A DNA stretch of 64,000 nucleotides. Origin: Bacillota bacterium (lineage in GTDB: Bacteria; Bacillota; Clostridia; Lachnospirales; Bianqueaceae). Position 1 is the stretch's first letter, and every line of letters starts with the position of its first letter. Made by a program: the position numbers and the translations under genes. The DNA lies in assembly GCA_017442735.1 (NCBI GenBank), contig JAFRZE010000049.1:93105-157104 (forward strand). Reading direction: 5' to 3'. Under the pieces are notes generated by a model. The model was given only the letters and a program-made list of their open reading frames with translations, was not told the origin of the DNA and did not search any database. Below, one piece after another: positions 27,352 to 35,799 of the stretch.

Positions 27352-27880
27352 CAGCGGCCCCTCCCTTTTCGGAATCCGCTGAATCTTTCTTCCGGATATA
27401 GCGTTCTTTTGTGATGATGTCATGGGAGAATCCAGCCAGTTCGGTTTTCTCTGCCAGGCGATACTGATCGAGGTCGATATCCAGCTTTCGGTCAAAGGGA
27501 TAGGTCCGGTTCCAGCGGTAAAGCACCAGTTCATGAATGCTCTTCTCATACGGAGCCAGCGGCAGATCCTCGACAAATACCGTGATGGTTTGTCCGCTCA
27601 TGAACCGTTTATCATGTGCTTCATCCTCCTGTGCTTCCTTCAGAGGATCATCCACGATCACCAGATAATCCCCTTTCCCGCGGAAAAGCTTTTTAGAGAA
27701 AGGAGAGATCCATAATCTCTTACCTTCTGCCATCACCGCTTCCGGGCTGAGCAGCTTTCCTTCCGGCAGCAGGCTCCCGGCTTCTCGCAGCATGTCACGG
27801 CTGACATTCCGGTCGCTGGAAGTCCGACGGCCGTTAAAGAGCGTTCCGCCTCGTTCTTCGACGCATATTAAAACTTTCAT
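27344..27880 (-). CDS. Conserved hypothetical protein
   Basis: 178 residues, cytoplasmic, no known domain recognised with certainty. The opening KVLICVEERGGTLFNGRRTS, the central LWISPFSKKLF, and LVLYRWNRTYPFDRKLDIDL resemble a small conserved Bacillota family often misannotated as ribonuclease Z; the metal-binding HxHxDH of real RNase Z is absent. It overlaps the nuclease lipoprotein gene by 8 bases, so the two are probably co-translated; an accessory role for the nuclease is possible but unproven. Confidence 0.75.
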   Translation of the reverse strand: MKVLICVEERGGTLFNGRRTSSDRNVSRDMLREAGSLLPEGKLLSPEAVMAEGKRLWISPFSKKLFRGKGDYLVIVDDPLKEAQEDEAHDKRFMSGQTITVFVEDLPLAPYEKSIHELVLYRWNRTYPFDRKLDIDLDQYRLAEKTELAGFSHDIITKERYIRKKDSADSEKGGAADE

Positions 27881-27907
27881 GTGTCCTCCTGGAATACGGC
27901 ATCCGGA

Positions 27908-28645
27908 TCAGAGGATCGGGACCCGCTTCTTAACCTCTTCTATGATCGCGGCGTTTTTGCGGTCGCCGTCGTCGGTATTCGCGCTGGTGTAGACCCTGGG
28001 CTGAACACCCATGGCCAGCAGTTTTTCACAGGTCGCGGTCATGGTCAGGTTCACCATCGTCGCGTCGATGACGGTGGACGTCGGGCTGATCATGGCTCCT
28101 TCTTCCATCCCTTCCAGATGGACGCAGGCATCGCCCAGAACGCCGCCGTTATCCAGCACATAGTCGCAAAGCTCGAAAAGCCGTTTACCGCTCGAATGGC
28201 GGCTGGTCACATTCTTTGAATGATTCAGGGAAGTGATCGCGACAGTCGTAACACCCATTTCACGGGCTTTGATGGCAGCATCGATGCACCCGGCGTTACG
28301 GCCGGAATTGCTGATCAGGAACAGGACGTCCCCCGGCCTTATCCCGCTGGTCGCAATCACCGTCGATCCGACGCCCGGTGCGCGTTCGTAGAGAGAACTG
28401 GCTGACGCGCTTTCATGCAGCATCAGGAAACCTTTCAGAAGCGGCGCGATGTTCGCCAGACCGCCGGCACGATAGAATGGTTCCTCACAGATCATATGGG
28501 AGTGTCCGGTACCGAAGAAATACAGCATTCCGCCTTTCGCGATACTCTCGGCACAGACCTTCGAGACCTCGTCGATCACCGGCGTCACTTCCTTCTCTAC
28601 ATGATCCAGCAGGGCTCGGACCTTGTCCAGATATTCCATATTCAT
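27908..28645 (-). CDS. SIS-domain sugar isomerase (UPF0309-like)
   Basis: 245 residues with one SIS domain: phosphosugar loop LYFFGTGHSHMICEEPFYRAGG near 41-62, second loop FLISNSGRNAGCID and the segment TVAITSLNHSKN. Resembles the UPF0309 group of SIS proteins, whose substrates are mostly unknown. Start overlaps the M20 peptidase stop as ATGA, with GGAGG upstream, so the two are coupled. In an operon with a sugar kinase and two amide hydrolases it may isomerise an amino-sugar phosphate (inference). Confidence 0.85.
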   Translation of the reverse strand: MNMEYLDKVRALLDHVEKEVTPVIDEVSKVCAESIAKGGMLYFFGTGHSHMICEEPFYRAGGLANIAPLLKGFLMLHESASASSLYERAPGVGSTVIATSGIRPGDVLFLISNSGRNAGCIDAAIKAREMGVTTVAITSLNHSKNVTSRHSSGKRLFELCDYVLDNGGVLGDACVHLEGMEEGAMISPTSTVIDATMVNLTMTATCEKLLAMGVQPRVYTSANTDDGDRKNAAIIEEVKKRVPIL

Positions 28646-29829
28646 CCGCGTTTTACCTCCGCTTCGATAATGTCGATACAGGTTTTCAGTCGATCTATTA
28701 TACTTGATTTTACCACATATTCGTCGAAAGTGTGAGCATTTTCTCCTTCGGCGCCCATTCCGTCCAGGACCGGGATCCCTTCGTCTGAGACGAAACTCCC
28801 GTCCGATCCGCCGCCATGGATGCGTCCTTCCAGTGAAAGGCCATGTGCCGCCGCCTTTTCCCTTGCCAGATCAAACAGATGCTTTCCTTCTTCCGACTGC
28901 ACCATCGGCGGACGGATACCGCGGATCTTCAGAGAGATCTTCGTATTCGGGACCGGATTCATTTCACAGATCGTCTCGATCTTGCGCAGTGTCTCCCGCA
29001 GCAGTTCCGGATCAAAACAGCGTGCCTCCCCGGTTGCCCAGGCCTTGGGACAGACGATATTCGCTTTCCCTTCCGCCCGGATGGCGCCGATATTGATACT
29101 CAGGAACTGATCATCATTTCTGAGCGAGTAGATCTCCGAGATCGCCCGGGAAAGCGCCTGGATCGCGCTGGCGCCGGCCAGATAATTCGTCCCGCTGTGA
29201 GCAGGGATACCGGTGACAGTCAGCTCATATCCCGCCAGACCTTTCCGGCCGATCGTGCAGTGTCCGGGAATCGAAGGTTCCAGACAGAGACAAAAATCAC
29301 TTTCCTTTGCGAAACGCCGGATCGTCTCCTCGCTCAGATGAGAACCGATCTCTTCATCCCCGTTGAATACACCGACGATCCCCCAGTCTTCCGGCAGGCG
29401 GCCGGAAAAGTGCCGGAAGATCTCAACAGCGAACAGATCCCCTGCCTTCATATCCAGTACGCCCGTACCCCGAAGGATGATCACCGGCTCTGACTGAGAC
29501 CCGGCACCTTTGTCCGCTGTTTCCAATACTTCTTCCCGATACGGATTCTTCTCATAAGTCCCCATGGGAAACACCGTATCGCGATGGCCGAGCAGCAGTA
29601 CCTGATGAGGCTTTTTCTCTGCCGGTATTCTCGCGATCAGGATATCGCCGCCGGCTGTTTCTTCCCGGCTGATGGAAAAATCTCCACCCGTAACGGCGTT
29701 TCTGAAATCTTCTTCCATCATCCGGTTGATCTTATCGATCTGTTTCGCATTTGCGCTGGGTGTTTCAAGGGCAACATATTCTCCCAGCCGTTTCAGAAAG
29801 ACTTCCTCACTGGAGATTCTGTAATTCAT
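28642..29829 (-). CDS. M20 family metallopeptidase
   Basis: 395 residues of the M20/glutamate carboxypeptidase-like family of di-zinc exopeptidases. Zinc and catalytic motifs: LLGHRDTVFPMG (His, Asp), GTGVLDMKAG (bridging Asp), FNGDEEIGSH (general base Glu and ligand Glu), and the C-terminal GGGSDGSF. Central dimerisation insert around 185-300. No signal peptide, so it cleaves amino acids from small imported peptides or amides in the cytoplasm. It overlaps the ceramidase-like gene by 23 bases and the SIS gene by 4. Confidence 0.9.
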   Translation of the reverse strand: MNYRISSEEVFLKRLGEYVALETPSANAKQIDKINRMMEEDFRNAVTGGDFSISREETAGGDILIARIPAEKKPHQVLLLGHRDTVFPMGTYEKNPYREEVLETADKGAGSQSEPVIILRGTGVLDMKAGDLFAVEIFRHFSGRLPEDWGIVGVFNGDEEIGSHLSEETIRRFAKESDFCLCLEPSIPGHCTIGRKGLAGYELTVTGIPAHSGTNYLAGASAIQALSRAISEIYSLRNDDQFLSINIGAIRAEGKANIVCPKAWATGEARCFDPELLRETLRKIETICEMNPVPNTKISLKIRGIRPPMVQSEEGKHLFDLAREKAAAHGLSLEGRIHGGGSDGSFVSDEGIPVLDGMGAEGENAHTFDEYVVKSSIIDRLKTCIDIIEAEVKRG

Positions 29830-31192
29830 CCTTTATCCTTTCTTCCAGGATCTCTTTCGCGTCCGCGCGGTAATGACTGGCCATATCCTCATAGCCGCTG
29901 TCCTGATCCAGCGGCCGGCCCGAAGGCAGATACCCTTCATATCCGCCGGCATAACAGCGGATCAGCGCGATCCTGCCGGTTTTCATCTGTACTTCGCCGG
30001 CAAAACGAACCGCGTCTTTCTGGGGATACTCAAACGGCAGACAGATATAGACATACGTATCTTTTCGAATGACTTTCTTATATTTGGAACCGTTATCTTC
30101 AGGAACGAAAAGATCAAGCCCGATCAGTGTGATCTTCGCGTCCAAAGGAAGGTTTTTCCCATACCCCGGCCGCTGCAGAACGCTTCGGCACGAGGTATAC
30201 TCCCGTTTCTGCGCTTCGTCGCCGCAGGTTTCGATCTTTTGTTCCAGATAAACCAGGACCTGCTTTTTCTGATCTTCATCAAACGACTTTGCAGCCGGGA
30301 TCGTCACTTCAAAACTATGATGAGAAAGCACAGCCTCCTCTGCCCATTCCAGTTCTTCCGGAGCCGTGTCCGTCTGTTCCGCTAAAAGGCATCCCATTCT
30401 CAGGGCTTCACGGAAGCTGGCTTCCTTTCTTGTGTAACGGGTCGAGATATCCGCACAGGCACTATTCATGAAAAGGACTTGTGGGACCGGTTTGCCTTTC
30501 TGCACCGCCAAGGCTCGGATGGCCTCGTCCCAGCCCCAGACAAGATCCCGCGAGATCTGAAGATTCTTTTCGTTCAGAACGGTCGGATGACAGGCAAAAA
30601 GCGTCAGCGCGATCGGACCCCGGCTTTCAGCCGTGGCGCTCTTTTCCTCCAGTCGGTCCAGCCAGATCGTTCTGACCGGCATGGAAAACCAGGACTCATC
30701 CCGGCTCACATCCCGATAAGAACCGACTGCCTGTGCTCTGGTTTCCTGAAAAGCTGCTTTAACCGGATGGATATCTTCCTGTGCCGCGGACACCGCTTCC
30801 AGTATTCTTCGAATCACCCAGTCACTGTATCCTCTATCATAGCAGGCCAGCGTCTGAAAGACAGACTGAGGCGCCGCATGCGTGTGGATCGCGCCCACGG
30901 AGATCTCTCCGATCTCCGGGAATTCTTCTTTGACCGCCGCTTCGATCTCCCGGCAGAAATAATCCGACGTGCCCAGAAGATCCAGTTCCAGAAACAGAAC
31001 CGAAGTGCCATCCGCTAAACTGCCAGTGCTAAAACGCTCATCCTGTCCGCCTGTTTGCAGCCAGACGGCCCGTACATAAAGCGGATCGTGGATACCTGTC
31101 GCCACGTCTTTCCGAAGGTCAAATCCTGCCATAGGGAAAGGTCTGTCCGGCGTAATGACCGCCTGCCCGAATCCGGCAAACAGTTTACTCAT
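29807..31192 (-). CDS. Neutral/alkaline ceramidase-like hydrolase, cytoplasmic
   Basis: 461 residues matching the N-terminal domain of neutral/alkaline non-lysosomal ceramidases (zinc amidases): GFGQAVITPDRPFPMAGF near the start, LELDLLG, and the zinc motif AIHTHAAPQS at about 103-112. True ceramidases are about 650-750 residues and secreted; this one lacks a signal peptide and the C-terminal domain, so its substrate is probably a small N-acylated or glycosylated amide. It overlaps the kinase gene by 8 bases and the peptidase gene by 23, a tightly coupled set. Confidence 0.8.
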   Translation of the reverse strand: MSKLFAGFGQAVITPDRPFPMAGFDLRKDVATGIHDPLYVRAVWLQTGGQDERFSTGSLADGTSVLFLELDLLGTSDYFCREIEAAVKEEFPEIGEISVGAIHTHAAPQSVFQTLACYDRGYSDWVIRRILEAVSAAQEDIHPVKAAFQETRAQAVGSYRDVSRDESWFSMPVRTIWLDRLEEKSATAESRGPIALTLFACHPTVLNEKNLQISRDLVWGWDEAIRALAVQKGKPVPQVLFMNSACADISTRYTRKEASFREALRMGCLLAEQTDTAPEELEWAEEAVLSHHSFEVTIPAAKSFDEDQKKQVLVYLEQKIETCGDEAQKREYTSCRSVLQRPGYGKNLPLDAKITLIGLDLFVPEDNGSKYKKVIRKDTYVYICLPFEYPQKDAVRFAGEVQMKTGRIALIRCYAGGYEGYLPSGRPLDQDSGYEDMASHYRADAKEILEERIKDELQNLQ

Positions 31193-32210
31193 AACCTTCC
31201 TCCATCACTGCCTCCGCTGCTTCCTTCAGCCCGGCCTCATAAAGAGCAATCGAAGCCGCGCTCTGTACCGCCGGAACACGCGGAAGGGAAATATTTACGA
31301 TCCTTGGCTCATCCTGCAGAAGCTTTTTCACTTCTATCGTCAGTGGGCTTCCTTCGCGGAAAAGGCCGCCGGCAAGTACCAGAGAGAATGAAAGACCACT
31401 GTCGTTATCATGCCAGTCATAAGGATCCGTATTCGCTGAACGACGCAGAACGGAGCGGACGCATAGTTCCACCTCTTTTGCCGCTTCCCGGAACATCTCA
31501 GCCGCTGCCTGATTCCCGCCGGATGCAAGGCCGTCGATCACGCGGGTAACAGATGCCACGCGTGTCCGGTAATCTTCTTCTTTCCCGTTGACAGCTCTCC
31601 AGAGCCTGCGGCAAGTATCTTCCGTCAGTCCGTAATGAGACAGGACAGCCAGATAAAACTCCTCGTCCATTGGGGCTCGTCCGTCACTCATTTTCGTCGT
31701 CAGATGAAGTGATCTCAGGCCGATATCAAACCCGGCGCCTTCATCACCGATCTGAGGGCCCCATCCGCTGGCTTTCACAAATACACGATCATGCAGCAGA
31801 TAGGTCACCGCCCCGGTCCCCGCGATCGTACAGATGGCAGGAGCGAAACGTTCTTTCGAGGCCCCATACCAGACGGGATAGATATCACTGTCACAGGAAA
31901 CGTTTTCACAACCTGTCACTTCCCGGAAGAATTCCGCGTGCCCGCTGCCGCTGAAAACTTCGACCGCTGCGGAAGCGATGAACATACCGTCGATCTTTTG
32001 CTTTGAGACGTCCATCGAAAGACCCTTTTCTTCCGCCTCTTTCCAGGCCAGATGGATGCTGTCCCGGATAGACTCCGTGGCCATTTCCTTGCCGCAATAC
32101 AAATAATTCGCCGGGCCAGCCTTGCCTAAACCGAGAATCTTTCCTTCCTCGCTGACCAGCATACAGCGGGTACTCGTTCCGCCGCAGTCAAATCCCGCAA
32201 ATACTCTCAT
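31185..32210 (-). CDS. BadF/BadG-type ATPase domain kinase (GlcNAc kinase-like)
   Basis: 341 residues of the ASKHA fold. Phosphate-1 motif GFDCGGTSTRCMLV (residues 5-18), second motif ICTIAGTGAVTYLL, then GWGPQIGDEGAGFDIG as in N-acetylglucosamine kinases and related BadF/BadG/BcrA/BcrD proteins, and the adenosine motif VLAGGLFREGSPL. Start at ATG 32210 with GGAGAG upstream; the longer frame runs into the yebC terminator and yebC itself. Probably phosphorylates an amino sugar; first gene of a seven-gene minus-strand set ending with the PfkB kinase. Confidence 0.85.
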   Translation of the reverse strand: MRVFAGFDCGGTSTRCMLVSEEGKILGLGKAGPANYLYCGKEMATESIRDSIHLAWKEAEEKGLSMDVSKQKIDGMFIASAAVEVFSGSGHAEFFREVTGCENVSCDSDIYPVWYGASKERFAPAICTIAGTGAVTYLLHDRVFVKASGWGPQIGDEGAGFDIGLRSLHLTTKMSDGRAPMDEEFYLAVLSHYGLTEDTCRRLWRAVNGKEEDYRTRVASVTRVIDGLASGGNQAAAEMFREAAKEVELCVRSVLRRSANTDPYDWHDNDSGLSFSLVLAGGLFREGSPLTIEVKKLLQDEPRIVNISLPRVPAVQSAASIALYEAGLKEAAEAVMEEGYE

Positions 32211-32228
32211 ACCGCTCTCCATATACGA

Positions 32229-32257
32229 AAAGCCCGAGGCAAAGGTCCCCAGGCTTT
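32229..32257 (-). terminator. Probable terminator after yebC
   Basis: AAAGCC and GGCTTT arms extended inward with G-T pairs, followed by TTTT on the minus strand. It lies only 18 bases before the kinase ATG, so it may act as a leaky terminator or attenuator for the following operon. Confidence 0.6.
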
Positions 32258-32280
32258 CATTTAAAAAATAATCTGTCCGA

Positions 32281-33003
32281 TCATTCCAGATTCGTGTAGA
32301 CGTTCTGGACATCATCAGAATCTTCCAGCGCGTCGACCAGACGTTCCATCTGATCCAGCACGGTCTGGTCATCCGTGGTCACATAGTTCTGCGGGATCAT
32401 GGTGACTTCGCCGCCGGTGATCGTGAGACCCGATTTTTCGATCGCCTCATAGACCTCGTTAAAGGACTCCGGCGCCGTGATGATCTCACCCACACCGTCT
32501 TCCACGGAAAAATCGTCCGCACCCGCATCCAGGGCGGTCATCATCAGTTCTTCCTCGTCCGCGCCTTCCGGCACTTCTACGAAGATCTGACCCTTCTTGT
32601 CGAACATAAAGGAAACACAGCCGGCAGTTCCCAGATTGCCGCCGTTCTTTGAGAACGCGTGACGCACATCGGAAGCAGAACGGTTCTTGTTGTCTGTCAG
32701 ACACTCGACAATGACAGCGATCCCGTTCGGGCCGTATCCTTCATAGGTAACTGATTCATATTCGACATTCGAACCCTCGCCGCTGTATTTCTTGATGCTG
32801 CGCTGGATCGTATCGTTAGGCATGTTGTTGGATTTACATTTGGCGATCGCGTCACGCAGCTTGGAGTTGCTGTTCGGATCCGGACCACCTTCCTTGATGG
32901 CAACCATCAGCTCACGGCCGAGCTTGGTAAAGATCTTACCTCTCTGCGCGTCGGATTTTTCTTTTTTGTGTTTGATATTCGCAAATTTGGAATGGCCTGA
33001 CAT
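32281..33003 (-). CDS. yebC: YebC/PmpR family regulator
   Basis: 240 residues. Starts [22 protein letters not shown], the family signature, then [25 protein letters not shown] and the conserved acidic segment [22 protein letters not shown]. YebC/TACO1 proteins were first described as DNA-binding regulators; recent work links them to ribosomes stalled at proline stretches. Length is normal. It has its own promoter and terminator. Confidence 0.95.
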   Translation of the reverse strand: MSGHSKFANIKHKKEKSDAQRGKIFTKLGRELMVAIKEGGPDPNSNSKLRDAIAKCKSNNMPNDTIQRSIKKYSGEGSNVEYESVTYEGYGPNGIAVIVECLTDNKNRSASDVRHAFSKNGGNLGTAGCVSFMFDKKGQIFVEVPEGADEEELMMTALDAGADDFSVEDGVGEIITAPESFNEVYEAIEKSGLTITGGEVTMIPQNYVTTDDQTVLDQMERLVDALEDSDDVQNVYTNLE

Positions 33004-33049
33004 AGGAATAACCTCTCGAAAACATTAAGAATGAGCTATTAACTGAATT

Positions 33050-33078
33050 ATTCTACCACAGAAGGTAAAAGTGCGCAA
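33050..33078 (-). promoter_or_regulatory. yebC promoter
   Basis: Reading leftward TTGCGC (33078-33073), 17 bases, TAGAAT (33055-33050) with an upstream TG (TGGTAGAAT), the same extended -10 as at 21908. Confidence 0.6.
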
Positions 33079-33097
33079 CCCCTGAAAACAGTTCCCT

Positions 33098-34342
33098 TCA
33101 GGCTTTCTTTCCGACCTTGCGGCCGATAATATAGATGATCGAAGCAACGACCATGCCGTTGATCGAAGCGATGCCCCACTTCAGAAGATTCGCTACCACA
33201 GCGCCGCAGATGACGCCGGCTACAGCAAACCAGTCAACAGTCTTTTCTGCCTTGGAATCCTCGGTATACTCATCTTTGTTAAAGAAGTAGCCGAGGATCA
33301 GGATGATACCGACCGGAGGAAGTGTCGCGTTCAGAACATTCAGCCAGCTGACGAAGTTCCAGTACAGCCAATCCGCGGCGACTGTACCGATAAGCCCGGC
33401 AACGAGCACCATGGGTTTCTTTTTCTGGTGGAAGATATTCGCCAGTCCCAGACCGGAACTGTACAGCGCGTTGTCGTTCGTGGTCCAGATATTCAGCCCC
33501 AGGACCAGAACCGCAAAATAGAACATGTTCAGTTTGACCATGACTTCAAAAATGTCATTGCCGCCGACAAAGATCGAGGAAACCGCGCCAAACATGAACA
33601 TCAGCGTATTACCGATAAAGAACGCCACCACGGTAGAAATGACACCGGAGCGGGTCGTTTTCGCGAAACGGGTAAAGTTCGGAGTCGCCGTACCGCCGGA
33701 TACGAAGGAACCGATGACCATGCCAGCACCGGCAAATACGGTAAGTGAATTACCGGACGCCGCGAACTGATCTATGATCGTTCCATTTCCCTGACGGATG
33801 GCCATGACCATGGCCGCAGTACCAAGCACCGCTACCAGCGGAACCGCTACATAACTGACGATCGTCAGAGACTTGATCCCGAAATACGCGCTGCCGGTCA
33901 TCAGGATACCGCCCAGGATAATAATGATCCATTTGGCCGTGGCACTGTCCCCAAAGAACTGCGTAGCGATCGGGATCGCCAGCATAGCCAGGCCTACACC
34001 AAACCAGCCGATCTGCGTGAAACTGATCATCGCGCTCGGAAGATAGGAACCTTTCGTACCAAACGACCGTCGGGCCAGAAGGTCAAGGGAAAAACCGGTC
34101 TTGGTACCGACGTAGCCAAGCAGTCCGGTATAGGCAGCCAGGATCGCGCCGCCCAGAAGGATCGAACTGACGAATCCGCCGAAATCAAGGCCCTGCGCCA
34201 TGGACTGGCCGACCCACATACTCGCTGAGAAAAACGTAAATCCCAGCATGACCATGAACATCGTAACGACATTCCTGCGTGAACTCTGCGGAACAGCCTG
34301 CTCCGAAAAGTCTACATCCACTCTTTTCTTTTCTTCTGACAT
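33098..34342 (-). CDS. codB: Cytosine permease, NCS1 family
   Basis: 414 residues with about twelve membrane segments, NCS1 nucleobase-cation symporter fold. The N-terminal PQSSRRNVVTMFMVMLGFTFFSASMWVG and later FDLLARRSFG-like motif (FSLDLLARRSFGTKGSYLP) match CodB. It imports cytosine or a related base. RBS AGGAGGGG before the ATG. It lies 33 bases after the PRTase-like gene and would be co-transcribed with it from the leader-peptide attenuator. No cytosine deaminase (codA) is in the window. Confidence 0.88.
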   Translation of the reverse strand: MSEEKKRVDVDFSEQAVPQSSRRNVVTMFMVMLGFTFFSASMWVGQSMAQGLDFGGFVSSILLGGAILAAYTGLLGYVGTKTGFSLDLLARRSFGTKGSYLPSAMISFTQIGWFGVGLAMLAIPIATQFFGDSATAKWIIIILGGILMTGSAYFGIKSLTIVSYVAVPLVAVLGTAAMVMAIRQGNGTIIDQFAASGNSLTVFAGAGMVIGSFVSGGTATPNFTRFAKTTRSGVISTVVAFFIGNTLMFMFGAVSSIFVGGNDIFEVMVKLNMFYFAVLVLGLNIWTTNDNALYSSGLGLANIFHQKKKPMVLVAGLIGTVAADWLYWNFVSWLNVLNATLPPVGIILILGYFFNKDEYTEDSKAEKTVDWFAVAGVICGAVVANLLKWGIASINGMVVASIIYIIGRKVGKKA

Positions 34343-34375
34343 TTCTTTCCCCTCCTAAAGGATATGTATGAATAT

Positions 34376-35464
34376 TTATAAAATGTATCTTGCCAGTGCC
34401 GTGGTAAACTCGTCGATCCGGGTTTTCGCGATCTCCCGAAGCGGTACGTTCAGGATCATCCGGACGTAGTCCTTTTCCTGATCATACAGTTTCTGACAGA
34501 CAGCCTGATCGATCTGTTCATAGTGGTTATACCGGATCCAGTCCGCAAAGCTGACCGGTGTGGGATATCCCAGCTTCTCATCCACAAGCGCTTTCATATC
34601 GATTTTATCCGCGCGTTCCAGGATCCCCTCCCAGTATTCCAGTACTTCTTCGATATGATCCGAGATCTCATACCGTCTCGCGCCGCCATCATAAATGATG
34701 CATTTTTCGAAGAGCGTGTCCCGGTGCCGGAGCGTCTCTTCCCGGTATTCCGGCGCAACCACCCCGTTCTTCCAGTAGAAGTCGACATTCGGCAGGTTGA
34801 TGCCGGAAACGCCTTTATCCTGATAGCAGCTGAACACACCTTCATAGTATACCGTAATAAATCCTTCGAAATCCGGCCAGAAGGAACGGATCTCTTTCGT
34901 CAGCTCTTCCATGACCGTGATCCCCGTGTCTCCACCGATGGTGAACAGAATGATATTCCGAAGTTTCGCGCCATGACGGCGGTAATGATCGGTCACATAC
35001 CGAAGACAATGGATCAGTGTCTCTCCCGTAGCGACGATATCCCCAATCATCAGTGTGGAATCCGGCACCATAGCCAATTTCGAATATTTGATCTCCAGTC
35101 CCGCGATCTCTTCATGATGGAAAACTCGCTCACTGGAAAGGAAGCTGATATCATGTACGCGTACACCTTCGTTGAAACAGCTCTCCTCCAGCGGATAATT
35201 CAATGCGCCGCGCAGGATCGAAAGGATATTGGCAGAGGTCATCATTTCCTTGTGCGCGAAGTGCCTGACCATTCGGCCGGTGGATTTCAAAAGACACCGG
35301 TAAACATCAAAGCTCACGACTTCCGGACTGTTCAAAAGCCGGCGCGTTCCTTCTTCCGTCACGACATAATACCGGTTCAGGAAGTTTCCTCCTTCAAGAC
35401 GGTACGCGGATACGCCGTCATCCGTAAAGGCCGGTACCAGTCGGACTCCTTCGAGAATGCTCAT
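34376..35464 (-). CDS. Phosphoribosyltransferase-like protein of unknown specificity
   Basis: 362 residues. The PRPP-binding signature is clear at 137-150 (TLMIGDIVATGETL, with acidic Asp142 and the TGET loop), and SILRGALNYPL at about 82-92 fits the PRTase loop I. The protein is far longer than pyrimidine or purine PRTases (about 170-230 residues): an N-terminal region of some 80 residues and a C-terminal helical region of about 110 flank the core. Cytosine permease follows, so a nucleobase salvage or sensing role is likely. RBS AGGGGG. Which base is used cannot be read from sequence. Confidence 0.75.
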   Translation of the reverse strand: MSILEGVRLVPAFTDDGVSAYRLEGGNFLNRYYVVTEEGTRRLLNSPEVVSFDVYRCLLKSTGRMVRHFAHKEMMTSANILSILRGALNYPLEESCFNEGVRVHDISFLSSERVFHHEEIAGLEIKYSKLAMVPDSTLMIGDIVATGETLIHCLRYVTDHYRRHGAKLRNIILFTIGGDTGITVMEELTKEIRSFWPDFEGFITVYYEGVFSCYQDKGVSGINLPNVDFYWKNGVVAPEYREETLRHRDTLFEKCIIYDGGARRYEISDHIEEVLEYWEGILERADKIDMKALVDEKLGYPTPVSFADWIRYNHYEQIDQAVCQKLYDQEKDYVRMILNVPLREIAKTRIDEFTTALARYIL

Positions 35465-35493
35465 TGTTTTTTCCCCCTGTGATATTCAGACAT

Positions 35494-35537
35494 AAAAAGA
35501 GGGTGACTGACCTTCCGGCCCGGAAGGTGGTCATCCC
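35494..35537 (-). terminator. Second (promoter-distal) leader terminator
   Basis: On the minus strand GGAAGGT and ACCTTCC arms around GGGCC, extended outward by GTCA/TGAC and CCC/GGG, then CTCTTTTT. Arms are 35501-35516 and 35522-35537. The leader peptide stop codon lies inside its left arm, so a ribosome finishing the peptide would cover it. Confidence 0.8.
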
Positions 35538-35611
35538 TTGCTGTTTGGACTATAAAAAACGGTGGCTTCTCCACCGAACAAGGCTGTCATTGGCAGGTTC
35601 AACTTTCTCAT
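35531..35611 (-). CDS. 26-codon leader peptide of the PRTase-codB operon
   Basis: ATG at 35611 with SD AGGAG (35624-35620) 8 bases upstream encodes 26 residues beginning MRKLNLPMTALF and ending SPNSKG. The SD begins about 5 bases after the predicted transcription start. The frame runs through the first terminator hairpin and stops at the base of the second, which strongly suggests a translated attenuator rather than a functional protein. The layout recalls the E. coli pyrBI leader, where coupling of ribosome and polymerase senses UTP; the signal here is not known. Confidence 0.6.
   Translation of the reverse strand: MRKLNLPMTALFGGEATVFYSPNSKG
35554..35577 (-). terminator. First leader terminator, inside the leader peptide frame
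   Basis: On the minus strand CGGTGG, loop AGAAG, CCACCG (35576-35560), followed by six T (35559-35554). Lies wholly within the leader peptide coding sequence. Confidence 0.8.
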
Positions 35612-35635
35612 CTCTAGCACTCCTGAGTTTTTTCT

Positions 35636-35664
35636 ATCATACCACTGAATAGCTCTAAGAGCAA
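35636..35664 (-). promoter_or_regulatory. Promoter of the leader-PRTase-codB operon
   Basis: TTGCTC (35664-35659), 17 bases, TATGAT (35641-35636) with TGG before it (extended -10). An AT-rich stretch with an AT-rich hairpin lies upstream (about 35665-35715). The stretch 35465-35799 holds no other gene. Confidence 0.6.
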
Positions 35665-35742
35665 TAAAAAAAACACATGAATTTTTGTTTGGAAGAACAA
35701 AAAAATTCTCTGTTTTTCCATACGTGTCCATGTGCATTTCGA

Positions 35743-35773
35743 TAAAGAAACCCTGGCGGAAAACCGCCAGGGT
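35743..35773 (-). terminator. Terminator of the Opp-type transporter operon
   Basis: ACCCTGGCGG and CCGCCAGGGT form a perfect 10-bp stem with a TTTT loop, followed by TTTCTTT on the minus strand. Confidence 0.9.
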
Positions 35774-35799
35774 CCTTATGGATCTTTTCGATTCGAGAA

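Noticed and set aside
35465..35635. Known riboswitch (purine, preQ1, PyrR site) before the PRTase gene
   Set aside because: I looked for the purine aptamer core and the PyrR anti-antiterminator consensus and saw neither; the leader-peptide model fits better, though a covariance search was not possible.
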